Source: Hydractinia symbiolongicarpus (lineage: Eukaryota > Cnidaria > Hydrozoa > Anthoathecata > Hydractiniidae). Taken from it: a stretch of 64,000 nt of DNA. Positions 1 to 12,613 of the stretch are shown here, piece after piece (positions within the stretch are counted from its first letter, which is position 1; the number at the start of each line of letters is the position of its first letter). Position numbers and translations under genes: made by a program. The stretch spans positions 27,506,501-27,570,500 of the forward strand of contig NC_079886.1 of the NCBI RefSeq assembly GCF_029227915.1, given 5' to 3'. The notes under the pieces were generated by a model. That model did no database searches. It was not told where the DNA came from and saw only the letters and a list, made by a program, of their open reading frames with translations.

Positions 1-582
1 TCCTTTTATTCAGCGTCTCATCAAAAAGGAAATCATTTTTGAAAACTACAAGTCTTATGCGTTTTAGTGGTGAAAAAATAATTTAAAGAATCGTTCGGAA
101 AGTGAGTTTACTCCCTGGGTACTTTCTTTGTATACTTTTGACTATACGGACCGAGTCCTGGATTTACGGGAAATTGCGCGTTTTTGTTTGCCGGCTATTA
201 AACTCCTTTTATTCAGCGTCTCATCAAAAATGAAATTGTTTTTGAAAACTACAAGTCTTATGCGTTTTAGTGGTAAAAAATTAATTTAAAAAATCGTTCG
301 GGAAATGAGTTTACTCCCAGTTTACTTTCATTGTATACATTTGACTATACGGGTCAAGCCCAGGATTTACGGCAAATCGCGGGTTTTCGTTTGCCGGCGA
401 TTAAACTCCTTTTATTCAGCGTCTCATCAAGAATGAAATCATTTTTGAAAACTACAAGTCTCATGCGTTTTAATGGTTAAGAAATAATTTAAAAAATCAT
501 CGGCAAATGAGTTTACTCCCTGGGTATTTTCTTTGTATACTTTTGACTATACGGGCCAAATCTGGGATTTATGGGAAATCGC

Positions 583-1620
583 GGGTTTTCGTTTGCCGGA
601 GATTAAACTCCTTTTATGCTGCGTCTCAACAAGAATGAAATCGTTTTTGAAAACTACAAATCTTATGCGTTTTAAGTGGTAAAAAATTAATTTAAAAAAT
701 CATTCAGGAAATGAGTTTACTCCCAGTTTACTTTCTTTGTATACATTCGACTATACGGGTCAAGCCTGGGATTTACGGGAACTCCCGGGTTTTTGTTTGC
801 CGGCGATTAAACTCCTTTTATTCAGCGTCTCATCAAAAATGAAATCATTTTTGAAAACTACAAGTCTCATGTGTTTTAGTAGTGAAAAAATAATTTAAAA
901 AATTGTTCGGGAAATGAGTTTACTCCCAGTTTACTTTCTTTGTATACATTCGACTATACGGCCAAGCCCGGAATTTACGGGAAATCGCGGGTTTTCGTTT
1001 GCCGGCGATTAAACTTCTTTTATTCAGCGTCTCATCAAAAACAAAATCATTTTTGAAAATTACAAGTCTGATGCGTTTTAGTGGTAAAAAATAATTTAAA
1101 GAATCGTTCGGGAAATGAGTTTACTCCCTGGGTACTTTTTTGTATACTTTTGACTATACGGGCGGAGTCCGGGATTTACGGGAAATCGCGGGTTTTCGTT
1201 TGCCGGCGATTAAACTCCTTTTATTCAGCGTCTCATCAAAAATGAAATCATTTTTGAAAACTACAAGTCTCATGTGTTTTAGTGGTGAAAAAATAATTTA
1301 AAAAAGTGTTCGGGAAATGAGTTTACTCCCAGTTTACTTTTTTTGTATACATTCGACTATACGGCCAAGCCCGGGATTACGGGAAATCGCGGGTTTTCGT
1401 TTGCCGGCGATTAAACTCCTTTTATTCAGCGTCTCATCAAAACCAATATCATTTTTGAAAACTACAAGTCTCATGCGTTTTAGTGGTAAAAAATAATTTA
1501 AAGAATCGTTCGGGAAATGAGTTTACTCCCTGGGTACTTTTTTGTATACTTTTGACTATACGGGCGGAGTCCGGGATTTACGGGAAATCGCGGGTTTTCG
1601 TTTGCCGGCGATTAAACTCC
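583..1620 (+). repeat. Five-monomer block, copy 1 (pair at 2,514-3,551)
   Basis: This block matches 2,514-3,551 at a constant shift of 1,931 bp. Shared private markers are the extra A in GCGTTTTAAGTGG (671 and 2,602), GGGAACTCCCGGGTTTTTG, TTTAGTAGTGAAA, GAAAATTACAAGTCTGATG and CCCGGGATTACGGG. A handful of substitutions separate the copies. Confidence 0.8.
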
Positions 1621-2479
1621 TTTTGTTCAGCGTCTCATCAAAAAAGAAATCATTTTTGAAAACTACAAGTCTCATGCGTTTTAGTGGTGAAAAATAATTT
1701 AAAGAATCGTTCGGGAAATGAGTTTACTCCCTGGGTACTTTTTTGTATACTTTTGACTATACGGGCGGAGTCCGGGATTTACGGGAAATCGCGGGTTTTC
1801 GTTTGCCGGCGATTAAACTCCTTTTATTCAGCGTCTCATCAAAAATGAAATCACTTTTGAAAACTACAAGTCTCATGTGTTTTAGTGGTGAAAAAATAAT
1901 TTAAAAAAGTGTCCGGGAAATGAGTTTACTCCCAGTTTACTTTCTTTGTATACATTCGACTATACGGCCAAGCCCGGGATTACGGGAAATCGCGGGTTTT
2001 CGTTTGCCAGCGATTAAACTCCTTTTATTCAGCGTCTCATCAAAAACAAAATCATTTTTGAAAACTGCAAGTCTCATGCGTTTTAGTGGTAAAAAATAAT
2101 TTAAAGAATCGTTCGGGAAATGAGTTTACTCCCTGGGTACTTTTTTGTATACTTTTGACTATACGGGCGGAGTCCGGGATTTACGGGAAATCGCGGGTTT
2201 TCGTTTGCCGGCGATTAAACTCCTTTTATTCAGCGTCTCATAAAAAATGAAATCATTTTTGAAAACTACAAGTCTCATGCGTCTTAGTGGTGAAAAAATA
2301 ATTTAAAGAATCGTTCGGGATATGAGTTTACTCCCTGGGTACTTTCTTTGTATACTTTTGACTATACGGGCCAAGTCCGGGATTTACGGGAAATTGCGGG
2401 TTTTCGTTTGCCGGCGATTAAACTCCTTTTATTAAGCGTCTCATCAAAAATGAAATCGTTCTTGAAAACTACAAGTCTT

Positions 2480-2510
2480 ATTTCCCATAAATCTGGGATG
2501 TATGGGAAAT
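2480..2510. other. Fold-back junction with a 10-bp perfect hairpin
   Basis: ATTTCCCATA (2,480-2,489) is the exact reverse complement of TATGGGAAAT (2,501-2,510), with an 11-base loop. To the left the sequence is an ordinary monomer up to ACAAGTCTTA. To the right it resumes at a different monomer position, in the AAATCTGGGAT block also seen near 556-566. The paralogous copy at 3,808 continues normally with TGCGTTTTAG. The few bases of filler are thus complementary to sequence about 20 bp downstream, as expected when a nascent strand folds back and copies itself before re-joining. The mechanism is inference; the junction and hairpin are visible. Confidence 0.8.
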
Positions 2511-2513
2511 CGC

Positions 2514-3551
2514 GGGTTTTCGTTTGCCGGAGATTAAACTCCTTTTATTCTGCGTCTCATCAAGAATGAAATCGTTTTTGAAAACTACAAATCTTATGCG
2601 TTTTAAGTGGTAAAAAATTAATTTAAAAAATCATTCAGGAAATGAGTTTACTCCCAGTTTACTTTCTTTGTATACATTCGACTATACGGGTCAAGCCTGG
2701 GATTTACGGGAACTCCCGGGTTTTTGTTTGCCGGCGATTAAACTCCTTTTATTCAGCGTCTCATCAAAAATGAAATCATTTTTGAAAACTACAAGTCTCA
2801 TGTGTTTTAGTAGTGAAAAAATAATTTAAAAAATTGTTCGGGAAATGAGTTTACTCCCAGTTTACTTTCTTTGTATACATTCGACTATACGGCCAAGCCC
2901 GGGATTTACGGGAAATCGCAGGTTTTCGTTTGCCGGCGATTAAACTCCTTTTATTCAGCGTCTCATCAAAAACAAAATCATTTTTGAAAATTACAAGTCT
3001 GATGCGTTTTAGTGGTAAAAAATAATTTAAAGAATCGTTCGGGAAATGAGTTTACTCCCTGGGTACTTTTTTGTATACTTTTGACTATACGGGCGGAGTC
3101 CGGGATTTACGGGAAATCGCGGGTTTTCGTTTGCCGGCGATTAAACTCCTTTTATTCAGCGTCTCATCAAAAATGAAATCATTTTTGAAAACTACAAGTC
3201 TCATGTGTTTTAGTGGTGAAAAAATAATTTAAAAAAGTGTCCGGGAAATGAGTTTACTCCCAGTTTACTTTCTTTGTATACATTCGACTATACGGCCAAG
3301 CCCGGGATTACGGGAAATCTCGGGTTTTCGTTTGCCGGCGATTAAATTCCTTTTATTCAGCGTCTCATCAAAAACAAAATCATTTTTGAAAACTACAGGT
3401 CTCATGCGTTTTAGTGGTAAAAAATAATTTAAAGAATCGTTCGGGAAATGAGTTTACTCCCTGGGTACTTTTTTGTATACTTTTGACTATACGGGCGGAG
3501 TCCGGGATTTACGGGAAATCGCGGGTTTTCGTTTGCCGGCGATTAAACTCC
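2514..3551 (+). repeat. Five-monomer block, copy 2 (pair at 583-1,620)
   Basis: Shift of 1,931 bp from copy 1, with the same private markers in the same order. Its left end sits directly after the fold-back junction at 2,480-2,510, so the rearrangement and the placement of this copy are probably one event. Confidence 0.8.
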
Positions 3552-3808
3552 TTTTATTCAGCGTCTCATAAAAAATGAAATCATTTTTGAAAACTACAAG
3601 TCTCATGCGTCTTAGTGGTGAAAAAATAATTTAAAGAATCGTTCGGGATATGAGTTTACTCCCTGGGTACTTTCTTTGTATACTTTTGACTATACGGGCC
3701 AAGTCCGGGATTTACGGGAAATTGCGGGTTTTCGTTTGCCGGCGATTAAACTCCTTTTATTAAGCGTCTCATCAAAAATGAAATCGTTCTTGAAAACTAC
3801 AAGTCTTA
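3018..3808 (+). repeat. Four-monomer block paired with 1,690-2,480
   Basis: Constant shift of about 1,328 bp. Shared markers are AAGTGTCCGGG, CCCGGGATTACGGG, CTCATAAAAAATG (2,239 and 3,567), GCGTCTTAGTGG, CGGGATATGAG and TTATTAAGCGTC. The left copy breaks off at the fold-back junction at 2,480, whereas this copy runs on into normal monomer sequence and therefore shows the pre-rearrangement state. Confidence 0.8.
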
Positions 3809-5737
3809 TGCGTTTTAGTGGTAAAAAATTAATTTAAAAAATCGTTCCGGAAATGGGTTTACCCCCTGGGTATTTTCTTTGTATACATTCGACTATACGG
3901 CCAAGCCCGGGATTTACGGGAAATCGCGGGTTTTCGTTTGCCGGCGATTAAACTCCTTTTATTCAGCGTCTCATCAAAAACGAAATCATCAGTGGTGAAA
4001 AAATAATTTAAAGAATCGTTTGGGAAATGAGTTTACTCCCTGGGTACCTTCTTTGTATATTTTTCACTCAACGGGCCGAGTCCGTGATATACGGAAAATC
4101 GTGGGTTTTCGTTTGCCGGCGATTAAACTCCTTTTATTCAGCGTCTCATCAAAAATGAAATCATTTTTGAAAACTACAAGTCTTATGCGTTTTAGTGGTG
4201 AAAAAATAATTTAAAGAATCGTTCGGAAAATGAGTTTACTCCCTGGGTATTTTCTTTGTATACATTCGACTATATGGCCAAGCCTGGGATTTACGGGAAA
4301 TCGCGGGTTTTCGTTTGCCGGCGATTAAACTCCTTTTATTCAGCGTCTCATCAAAAACGAAATCATTTTTGAAAACTTCAAGTCTCATGCGTTTTAGTGG
4401 TGAAAAAATAATTTAAAAAATCGTTCGGGAAATGAGTTTACTCCCAGTTTACTTTCTTTATATACATTCGACTATACGGGCCGAGTCTGGGATTTACGGG
4501 AAATCGCAGCTTTTCGTTTGCCGGAGATTATACTCCTTTTATTAAGCGTCTCATCAAGAATGAAATCGTTTTTGAAAACTAAAAGTCTTATGCGTTTTAG
4601 TGGTAAAATTTAATTTAAAAAATCGTTCGGGAGATGAGTTTACTCCCAGTTTACTTTCTTTGTACACATTCGACTATACGGGTCAAGCCCGGGATTTACG
4701 GCAAATCGCGGGTTTTCGTTTGCCGGCGATTAAACTCCTTTTATTCAGCGTCTCATCAAGAATGAAATCATTTTTGAAAACTACAAGTCTCATGCGTTTT
4801 AGTGGTGAAGAAATAATTTCAAAAATCGTTCGGCAAATGAGTTTACTCCCTGGGTATTTTCTTTGTATACATTCGACTATACGGCCAAGCCCAGGATTTA
4901 CGGGAAATCGCGGGTTTTCGTTTGCCGGCGATTAAACTCCTTTTATTCAGCGTCTCATCAAAAATGAAATCGTTTTTGAAAACTACAAGTCTTATGAGTT
5001 TTAGTGGTAAAAAATTAATTTAAAAAATCGTTCGGGAAATGAGTTTACTCCCAGTTTACTTTCTTTGTATACATTTGACTATACGGGTCAAGCCCGGGAT
5101 TTACGGCAAATCGCAGGTTTTCGTTTGCCGGCGATTAAACTCCTTTTATTCAGCGTCTCATCAAGAATGAAATCATTTTTGAAAACTACAAGTCTCATGC
5201 GTTTTAGTGGTGAAGAAATAATTTAAAAAATCGTTCGGCAAATGAGTTTACTCCCTGGGTATTTTCTTTGTATACATTTGACTATACGGGTCAAGCCCGG
5301 GATTTACGGCAAATCGCGGGTTTTCGTTTGCCGGCGATTAAACTCCTTTTATTCAGCGTCTCATCAAGAATGAAATCATTTTTGAAAACTACAAGTCTCA
5401 TGCGTTTTAGTGGTGAAGAAGTAATTTAAAAAATCGTTCGGCAAATGAGTTTACTCCCTGGGTATTTTCTTTGTATACATTCGACTAAACGGCCAAGCCC
5501 AGGATTTACGGAAAATCGCGGGTTTTCGTTTGCCGGCGATTAAACTCCTTTTGTTCAGCGTCTCATCAAAAACGAAATCATTTTTGAAAACTACAAGTCT
5601 TATGCGTTTTAGTGGTGAAAAAATAATTTAAGGAATCGTTCGGGAAATGAGTTTACCCCCTGCGTACTTTCTTTGTATACTTTTGACTATACGGGCTGAG
5701 TCTGGGATTTACCGGAAATCGCGGGTTTTCGTTTGCC
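3741..5737 (+). repeat. 1,997-bp higher-order unit, copy 1
   Basis: Ten monomers, one of them truncated, followed directly by a second copy at a shift of 1,997 bp. Markers in order are TTATTAAGCGTC, GTTCCGGAAATG, the truncated monomer, TTTTTCACTCAACGGG, TCGCAGCTTTTCG and TGGTAAAATTTAATTT. Only scattered substitutions separate the two copies (for example GTCCGTGATA against GTCCTTGATA, and AAATGAG against AAATGGG). Confidence 0.9.
3954..4128 (+). repeat. Truncated 175-bp monomer, copy 1
   Basis: Between AAATCAT and AGTGGTG, 29 bases are missing and one C is added, so the segment reads CGAAATCATCAGTGGTG at 3,981-3,997. The monomer is 175 bp instead of 203. The loss removes the right arm of dyad A and the AAGTCTCATGCG block. 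It is a good length marker for the 1,997-bp unit. Confidence 0.9.
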
Positions 5738-7734
5738 GGCGATTAAACTCCTTTTATTAAGCGTCTCATCAAAAATGAAATCGTTCTTGAAAACTACAAG
5801 TCTTATGCGTTTTAGTGGTAAAAAATTAATTTAAAAAATCGTTCCGGAAATGAGTTTACCCCCTGGGTATTTTCTTTGTATACATTCGACTATACGGCCA
5901 AGCCCGGGATTTACGGGAAATCGCGGGTTTTCGTTTGCCGGCGATTAAACTCCTTTTATTCAGCGTCTCATCAAAAACGAAATCATCAGTGGTGAAAAAA
6001 TAATTTAAAGAATCGTTTGGGAAATGAGTTTACTCCCTGGGTACCTTCTTTGTATATTTTTCACTCAACGGGCCGAGTCCTTGATATACGGAAAATCGTG
6101 GGTTTTCGTTTGCCGGCGATTAAACTCCTTTTATTCAGCGTCTCATCAAAAATGAAATCATTTTTGAAAACTACAAGTCTTATGCGTTTTAGTGGTGAAA
6201 AAATAATTTAAAGAATCGTTCGGAAAATGAGTTTACTCCCTGGGTATTTTCTTTGTATACATTCGACTATATGGCCAAGCCTGGGATTTACGGGAAATCG
6301 CGGGTTTTCGTTTGCCGGCGATTAAACTCCTTTTATTCAGCGTCTCATCAAAAACGAAATCATTTTTGAAAACTTCAAGTCTCATGCGTTTTAGTGGTGA
6401 AAAAATAAATTAAAAAATCGTTCGGGAAATGAGTTTACTCCCAGTTTACTTTCTTTATATACATTCGACTATACGGGCCGAGTCTGGGATTTACGGGAAA
6501 TCGCAGCTTTTCGTTTTCCGGAGATTATACTCCTTTTATTAAGCGTCTCATCAAGAATGAAATCGTTTTTGAAAACTACAAGTCTTATGCGTTTTAGTGG
6601 TAAAATTTAATTTAAAAAATCGTTCGGGAGATGAGTTTACTCCCAGTTTACTTTCTTTGTACACATTCGACTATACGGGTCAAGCCCGGGATTTACGGCA
6701 AATCGCGGGTTTTCGTTTGCCGGCGATTAAACTCCTTTTATTCAGCGTCTCATCAAGAATGAAATCATTTTTGAAAACTACAAGTCTCATGCGTTTTAGT
6801 GGTGAAGAAATAATTTCAAAAATCGTTCGGCAAATGGGTTTACTCCCTGGGTATTTTCTTTGTATACATTCGACTATACGGCCAAGCCCAGGATTTACGG
6901 GAAATCGCGGGTTTTCGTTTGCCGGCGATTAAACTCCTTTTATTCAGCGTCTCATGAAAAATGAAATCGTTTTTGAAAACTACAAGTCTTATGAGTTTTA
7001 GTGGTAAAAAATTAATTTAAAAAATCGTTCGGGAAATGAGTTTACTCCCAGTTTACTTTCTTTGTATACATTTGACTATACGGGTCAAGCCCGGGATTTA
7101 CGGCAAATCGCAGGTTCTCGTTTGCCGGCGATTAAACTCCTTTTATTCAGCGTCTCATCAAGAATGAAATCATTTTTGAAAACTACAAGTCTCATGCGTT
7201 TTAGTGGTGAAGAAATAATTTAAAAAATCGTTCGGCAAATGAGTTTACTCCCTGGGTATTTTCTTTGTATACATTTGACTATACGGGTCAAGCCCGGGAT
7301 TTACGGCAAATCGCGGGTTTTCGTTTGCCGGCGATTAAACTCCTTTTATTCAGCGTCTCATCAAGAATGAAATCATTTTTGAAAACTACAAGTCTCATGC
7401 GTTTTAGTGGTGAAGAAGTAATTTAAAAAATCGTTCGGCAAATGAGTTTACTCCCTGGGTATTTTCTTTGTATACATTCGACTATACGGCCAAGCCCAGG
7501 ATTTACGGAAAATCGCGGGTTTTCATTTGCCGGCGATTAAACTCCTTTTGTTCAGCGTCTCATCAAAAACGAAATCATTTTTGAAAACTACAAGTCTTAT
7601 GCGTTTTAGTGGTGAAAAAATAATTTAAGGAATCGTTCGGGAAATGAGTTTACCCCCTGCGTACTTTCTTTGTATACTTTTGACTATACGGGCTGAGTCT
7701 GGGATTTACCGGAAATTGCGGGTTTTCGTTTGCC
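5738..7734 (+). repeat. 1,997-bp higher-order unit, copy 2
   Basis: Tandem copy of 3,741-5,737 with the same ten monomer variants in the same order. Homology stops near 7,735, where the expected TTATTAAGCG monomer is replaced by a TTATTCAGCG monomer carrying AAAACAAAATC. Confidence 0.9.
5951..6125 (+). repeat. Truncated 175-bp monomer, copy 2
   Basis: Identical deletion to the one in 3,954-4,128, displaced by exactly 1,997 bp. The deletion therefore happened once, before the ten-monomer unit was duplicated. Confidence 0.9.
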
Positions 7735-9469
7735 GGCGATTAAACTCCTTTTATTCAGCGTCTCATCAAAAACAAAATCATTTTTGAAAACTACAAGTCT
7801 CATGCGTTTTAGTGGTAAAAAATTAATTTAAAAAATCGTTCGGGAAATGAGTTTACTCCCAGTTTACTTTCTTTGTATACATTCGACTATACGGCCAAGC
7901 CCAGGATTTACGGAAAATCGCGGGTTTTCGTTTGCCGGCGATTAAACTCCTTTTATTCAGCGTCTCATCAAAAATGAAATCATTTTTGAAAACTACAAGT
8001 CTCATGCGTTTTAGTGGTGAAGAAATAATTTAAAAAATCGTTCGGCAAATGAGTTTACTCCCTGGGTATCTTCTTTGTATACATTCGACTATACGGCCAA
8101 GCCCGGGATTTACGGGAAATCGCGGGTTTTCGTTTGCCGGCGATTAAACTCCTTTTTTTCAGCGTCTCCTCAAAAACGAAATCATTTTTGAAAACTACAA
8201 GTCTCATGCGTTTTAGTGGTGAAAAATAATTTAAAGAATCGTTCGGGAAATGAGTTTACCCCCTGCGTACTTTCTTTGTATACTTTTGACTATACGGGCC
8301 GAGTCTGGGATTTACGGGAAATCGCGGGTTTTCGTTTGCCGGAGATTAAACTCCTTTTATTCAGCGTCTCATCAAGAATGAAATCGTTTTTGAAAACTAC
8401 AAGTCTCATGCGTTTTAGTGGTAAAAAATTAATTTAAAAAATCGTTCGGGAAATGAGTTTACTCCCAGTTTACTTTCTTTGTATACATTTGACTATACGG
8501 GTCAAGCCCGAGATTTACGGCAAATCGCGGGTTTTCGTTTGCCGGCGATTAAACTCCTTTTATTCAGCGTCTCATCAAGAATAAAATCATTTTTAAAAAC
8601 TACAAGTCTCATGCGTTTTAGTGGTGAAGAAATAATTTAAAAAATCGTTCGGCAAATGAGTTTACTCCCTGGGTATTTTCTTTGTATACATTCGACTATA
8701 CGGCCAAGCCCAGGATTTACGGAAAATCGCGGGTTTTCGTTTGCCGGCGATTAAACTCCTTTTGTTCAGCGTCTCATCAAAATTGAAATCATTTTTGAAA
8801 ACTACAAGTCCTATGCGTTTTAGTGGTGAAAAAATAATTTAAAGAATCGTTTGGAAAATGAGTTTACTCTCTGGGTACTTTCTTTGTATACTTTTCACTG
8901 TACGGGCCGAGTCCGTGATATACAGAAAATCGCGGGTTTTCGTTTACCGGCGATTAAACTCCTTTTATTCAGCGTGTCATCAAAAATGAAATCGTTTTTG
9001 AAAACTACAAGTCTTATGCGTTTTAGTGGTAAAAAATTAATTTAAAAAATCGTTCGGGAAATGAGTTTACTCCCAGTTTACTTTTTTTGTATACATTTGA
9101 CTATACGGGTCAAGCCCGGGATTTACGGCAAATCGCGGGTTTTCGTTTGCCGGCGATTAAACTCCTTTTATGCAGCGTCTCATCAAAAATGAAATCATTT
9201 TTGAAAACTACAAGTCTCATGCGTTTTAGTGGTGAAGAAATAATTTAAAAAATCGTTCGGCAAATGAGTTTACTCCCTGGGTATCTTCTTTGTATACATT
9301 CGACTATACGGCCAAGCCCGGGATTTACGGGAAATAGCGGGTTTTCGTTTGCCGGCGATTAAACTCCTTTTTTTCAGCGTCTCATCAAAAACGAAATCAT
9401 TTTTGAAAACTACAAGTCTCATGCGTTTTAGTTGTGAAAAAATAATTTAAAAAATCGCTCGGGAAATGA

Positions 9470-10683
9470 GTTTACTCCCGGTTTACTTTCTTTGCATACA
9501 TTCGACTATACGGCCAAGCCCGGGATTTACGGGAAATCGCGGGTTTTCGTTTGCCGGCGATTAAACTCCTTTTTTTCAGCGTCTCATCAAAAACGAAATC
9601 ATTTTTAAAAACTACAAGTCTCATGCGTTTTAGTGGTGAAGAAATAATTTAGAAAATCGTTCGGCAAATGAGTTTACTCCCTGGGTATTTTCTTTGTATA
9701 CATTCGACTATACGGCCAAGCCCAGGATTTACGGAAAATCGCGGGTTTTCGTTTGCCGGCGATTAAACTCCTTTTGTTCAGCGTCTCATCAAAAACGAAA
9801 TCATTTTTGAAAACTACAAGTCCTATGCGTTTTAGTGGTGAAAAAATAATTTAAAGAATCGTTTGGAAAATGAGTTTACTCCCTGGGTACTTTCTTTGTA
9901 TACTTTTCACTGTACGGGCCGAGTCCGTGATATACGGAAAATCGCGGGTTTTCGTTTACCGGCGATTAAACTCCTTTTATTCAGCGTGTCATCAAAAATG
10001 AAATCGTTTTTGAAAACTACAAGTCTTATGCGTTTTAGTGGTAAAAAAATAATTTAAAAAATCGTTCGGGAAATGAGTTTACTCCCAGTTTACTTTCTTT
10101 GTATACATTTGACTATACGGGTCAAGCCCGGGATTTACGGCAAATCGCGGGTTTTCGTTTGCCGGCGATTAAACTCCTTTTATTTAGCGTCTCATCAAAA
10201 ATGAAATCATTTTTGAAAACTACAAGTCTCATGCGTTTTAGTGGTGAAGAAATAATTTAAAAAATCGTTCGGCAAATGAGTTTACTTCCTGGGTATCTTC
10301 TTTGTATACATTCGACTATACGGCCAAGCCCGGGATTTACGGGAAATCGCGGGTTTTCGTTTGCCAGCGATTAAACTTCTTTTATTCAGCGTCTCCTCAA
10401 AAACGAAATCATTTTTGAAAACTACAAGTCTCATGCGTTTTAGTGGTGAAAAAAAATTTAAAGAATCGTTCGGGAAATGAGTTTACCCCCTGCGTACTTT
10501 CTTTGTATACTTTTGACTATACGGGCCGAGTCTGGGATTTACGGGAAATCGCGGGTTTTCGTTTGCCGGAGATTAAACTCCTTTTATTCAGCGTCTCATC
10601 AAGAATGAAATCGTTTTTGAAAACTACAAGTCTCATGCGTTTTAGTGGTAAAAAATTAATTTAAAAAATCGTTCGGGAAATGA
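9470..10683 (+). repeat. 1,214-bp six-monomer unit, copy 1
   Basis: Pairs with 10,684-11,897 at a shift of 1,214 bp. Markers are CTTTGCATACATTCG (9,491 and about 10,704), CTTTTTTTCAG, ATCATTTTTAAAAAC, GTCCTATGCG, GCGTGTCATC and CCCCCTGCGTAC. Confidence 0.85.
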
Positions 10684-11897
10684 GTTTACTCCCAGTTTAC
10701 TTTCTTTGCATACATTCGACTATACGGCCAAGCCCGGGATTTACGGGAAATTGCGGGTTTTCGTTTGCCGGCGATTAAACTCCTTTTTTTCAGGGTCTCA
10801 TCAAAAACGAAATCATTTTTAAAAACTACAAGTCTCATGCGTTTTAGTGGTGAAGAAATAATTTAAAAAATCGTTCGGCAAATAAGTTTACTCCCTGGGT
10901 ATTTTCTTTGTATACATTCGACTATACGGCCAAGCCCAGGATTTACGGAAAATCGCGGGTTTTCGTTTGCCGGCGATTAAACTCCTTTTGTTCAGCGTCT
11001 CATCTAAAACGAAATCATTTTTGAAAACTACAAGTCCTATGCGTTTTAGTGGTGAAAAAATAATTTAAAGAATCGTTTGGAAAATGAGTTTACTCCCTGG
11101 GTACTTTCTTTGTATACTTTTCACTGTACGGGCCGAGTCCGTGATATACGGAAAATCGCGGGTTTTCGTTTACCGGCGATTAAACTCCTTTTATTCAGCG
11201 TGTCATCAAAAATGAAATCGTTTTTGAAAACTACAAGTCTTATGCGTTTTAGTGGTAAAAAATTAATTTAAAAAATCGTTCGGGAAATGAGTTTACTCCC
11301 AGTTTACTTTCTTGGTATACATTTGACTATACGGGTCAAGCCCGGGATTTACGGCAAATCGCGGGTTTTCGTTTGCCGGCGATTAAACTCCTTTTATTCA
11401 GCGTCTCATCAAAAATGAAATCATTTTTGAAAACTACAAGTCTCATGCGTTTTAGTGGTGAAGAAATAATTTAAAAAATCGTTCGGCAAATGAGTTTACT
11501 CCCTGGGTATCTTCTTTGTATACATTCGACTATACGGCCAAGCCCGGGATTTACGGGAAATCGCGGGTTTTCGTTTGCCGGCGATTAAACTCCTTTTTTT
11601 CAGCGTCTCCTCAAAAACGAAATCATTTTTGAAAACTACAAGTCTCATGCTTTTTAGTGGTGAAAAATAATTTAAAGAATCGTTCGGGAAATGAGTTTAC
11701 CCCCTGCGTACTTTCTTTGTATACTTTTGACTATACGGGCCGAGTCTGGGATTTACGGGAAATCGCGGGTTTTCGTTTGCCGGAGATTAAACTCCTTTTA
11801 TTCAGCGTCTCATCAAGAATGAAATCGTTTTTGAAAACTACAAGTCTCATGCGTTTTAGTGGTAAAAAATTAATTTAAAAAATCGTTCGGGAAATGA
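10684..11897 (+). repeat. 1,214-bp six-monomer unit, copy 2
   Basis: Direct tandem copy of 9,470-10,683. Homology ends near 11,898, where a CCCCCTGCGTAC monomer follows instead of the CTTTGCATAC monomer. Confidence 0.85.
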
Positions 11898-12257
11898 GTT
11901 TACCCCCTGCGTACTTTCTTTGTATACTTTTGACTATACGGGCCGAGTCTGGGATTTACGGGAAATCGCGGGTTTTCGTTTGCCGGCGATTAAACTCCTT
12001 TTATTCAGCGTCTCATCAAAAACGAAATCATTTTTGAAAACTACAAGACTTATGCGTTTTAGTGGTAAAAAATTAATTTAAAAAATCGTTCGGGAAATGA
12101 GTTTACTCCCAGTTTACTTTCTTTGTATACATTTGACTATACGGGTCAAGCCCGGGATTTACGGCAAATCGCGGGTTTTCGTTTGCCGGCGATTAAACTC
12201 CTTTTATTCAGCGTGTCATCAAGAATAAAATCATTTTTAAAAACTACAAGTCTCATG

Positions 12258-12613
12258 CGTTTTAGTGGTGAAAAAATAATTTAAAAAATCGTTCGGCAAA
12301 TGAGTTTACTCCCTGGGTATTTTCTTTGTATACATTCGACTATACCGCCAAGCCCGGGATTTACGGGAAATCGCGGGTTTTCGTTTGCCGGCGATTAAAC
12401 GCCTTTTATTCAGCGTCTCATCAAAAACGAAATCATTTTTGAAAACTACAAGTCTCATGCGTTTTAGTGGTGAAAAAATAATTTAAAAAATCGTTCGGCA
12501 AATGAGTTTACTCCCTGGGTATTTTCTTTGTATACATTCGACTATACCGCCAAGCCCGGGATTTACGGGAAATCGCGGGTTTTCGTTTGCCGGCGATTAA
12601 ACTCCTTTTATTC
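12258..12613 (+). repeat. Single-monomer tandem duplication (ACTATACCGCC variant)
   Basis: The private variant ACTATACCGCCAAGCC occurs only in two neighbouring monomers (about 12,341 and 12,543), whose flanks also match almost base for base. This is a recent one-monomer duplication. Confidence 0.8.

Larger units (their letters stand above)
1..3740 (+). repeat. Left-most domain, GGGCGGAGTCCGGG family
   Basis: About 18 monomers. Several share GGGCGGAGTCCGGG together with a shortened ACTTTTTTGTATAC (near 1,130-1,160, 1,530-1,570, 1,730-1,770, 2,140-2,170, 3,060-3,095 and 3,470-3,495), a combination I did not see in the rest of the window. Others carry CATGTGTTTTAG or a one-base deletion giving CCCGGGATTACGGG (near 1,371, 1,974 and 3,301). 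Monomer-to-monomer divergence looks higher than in 14-25 kb, so this may be an older part of the array. Confidence 0.75.

Noticed and set aside
2348-2569. Open frame with an unusual internal repeat of its own sequence
   Set aside because: It is produced by the fold-back junction at 2,480-2,510, which joins two monomer phases. It is a rearrangement, not a gene.
7885-7905. CENP-B-box-like motif TTCG(N6)CGGG in monomers with CATTCGACTATACGGGCC
   Set aside because: The CENP-B box needs TTCG and CGGG seven bases apart with an A at a set place. Here the spacing is six and the A does not fit, and many monomers lack the TTCG.
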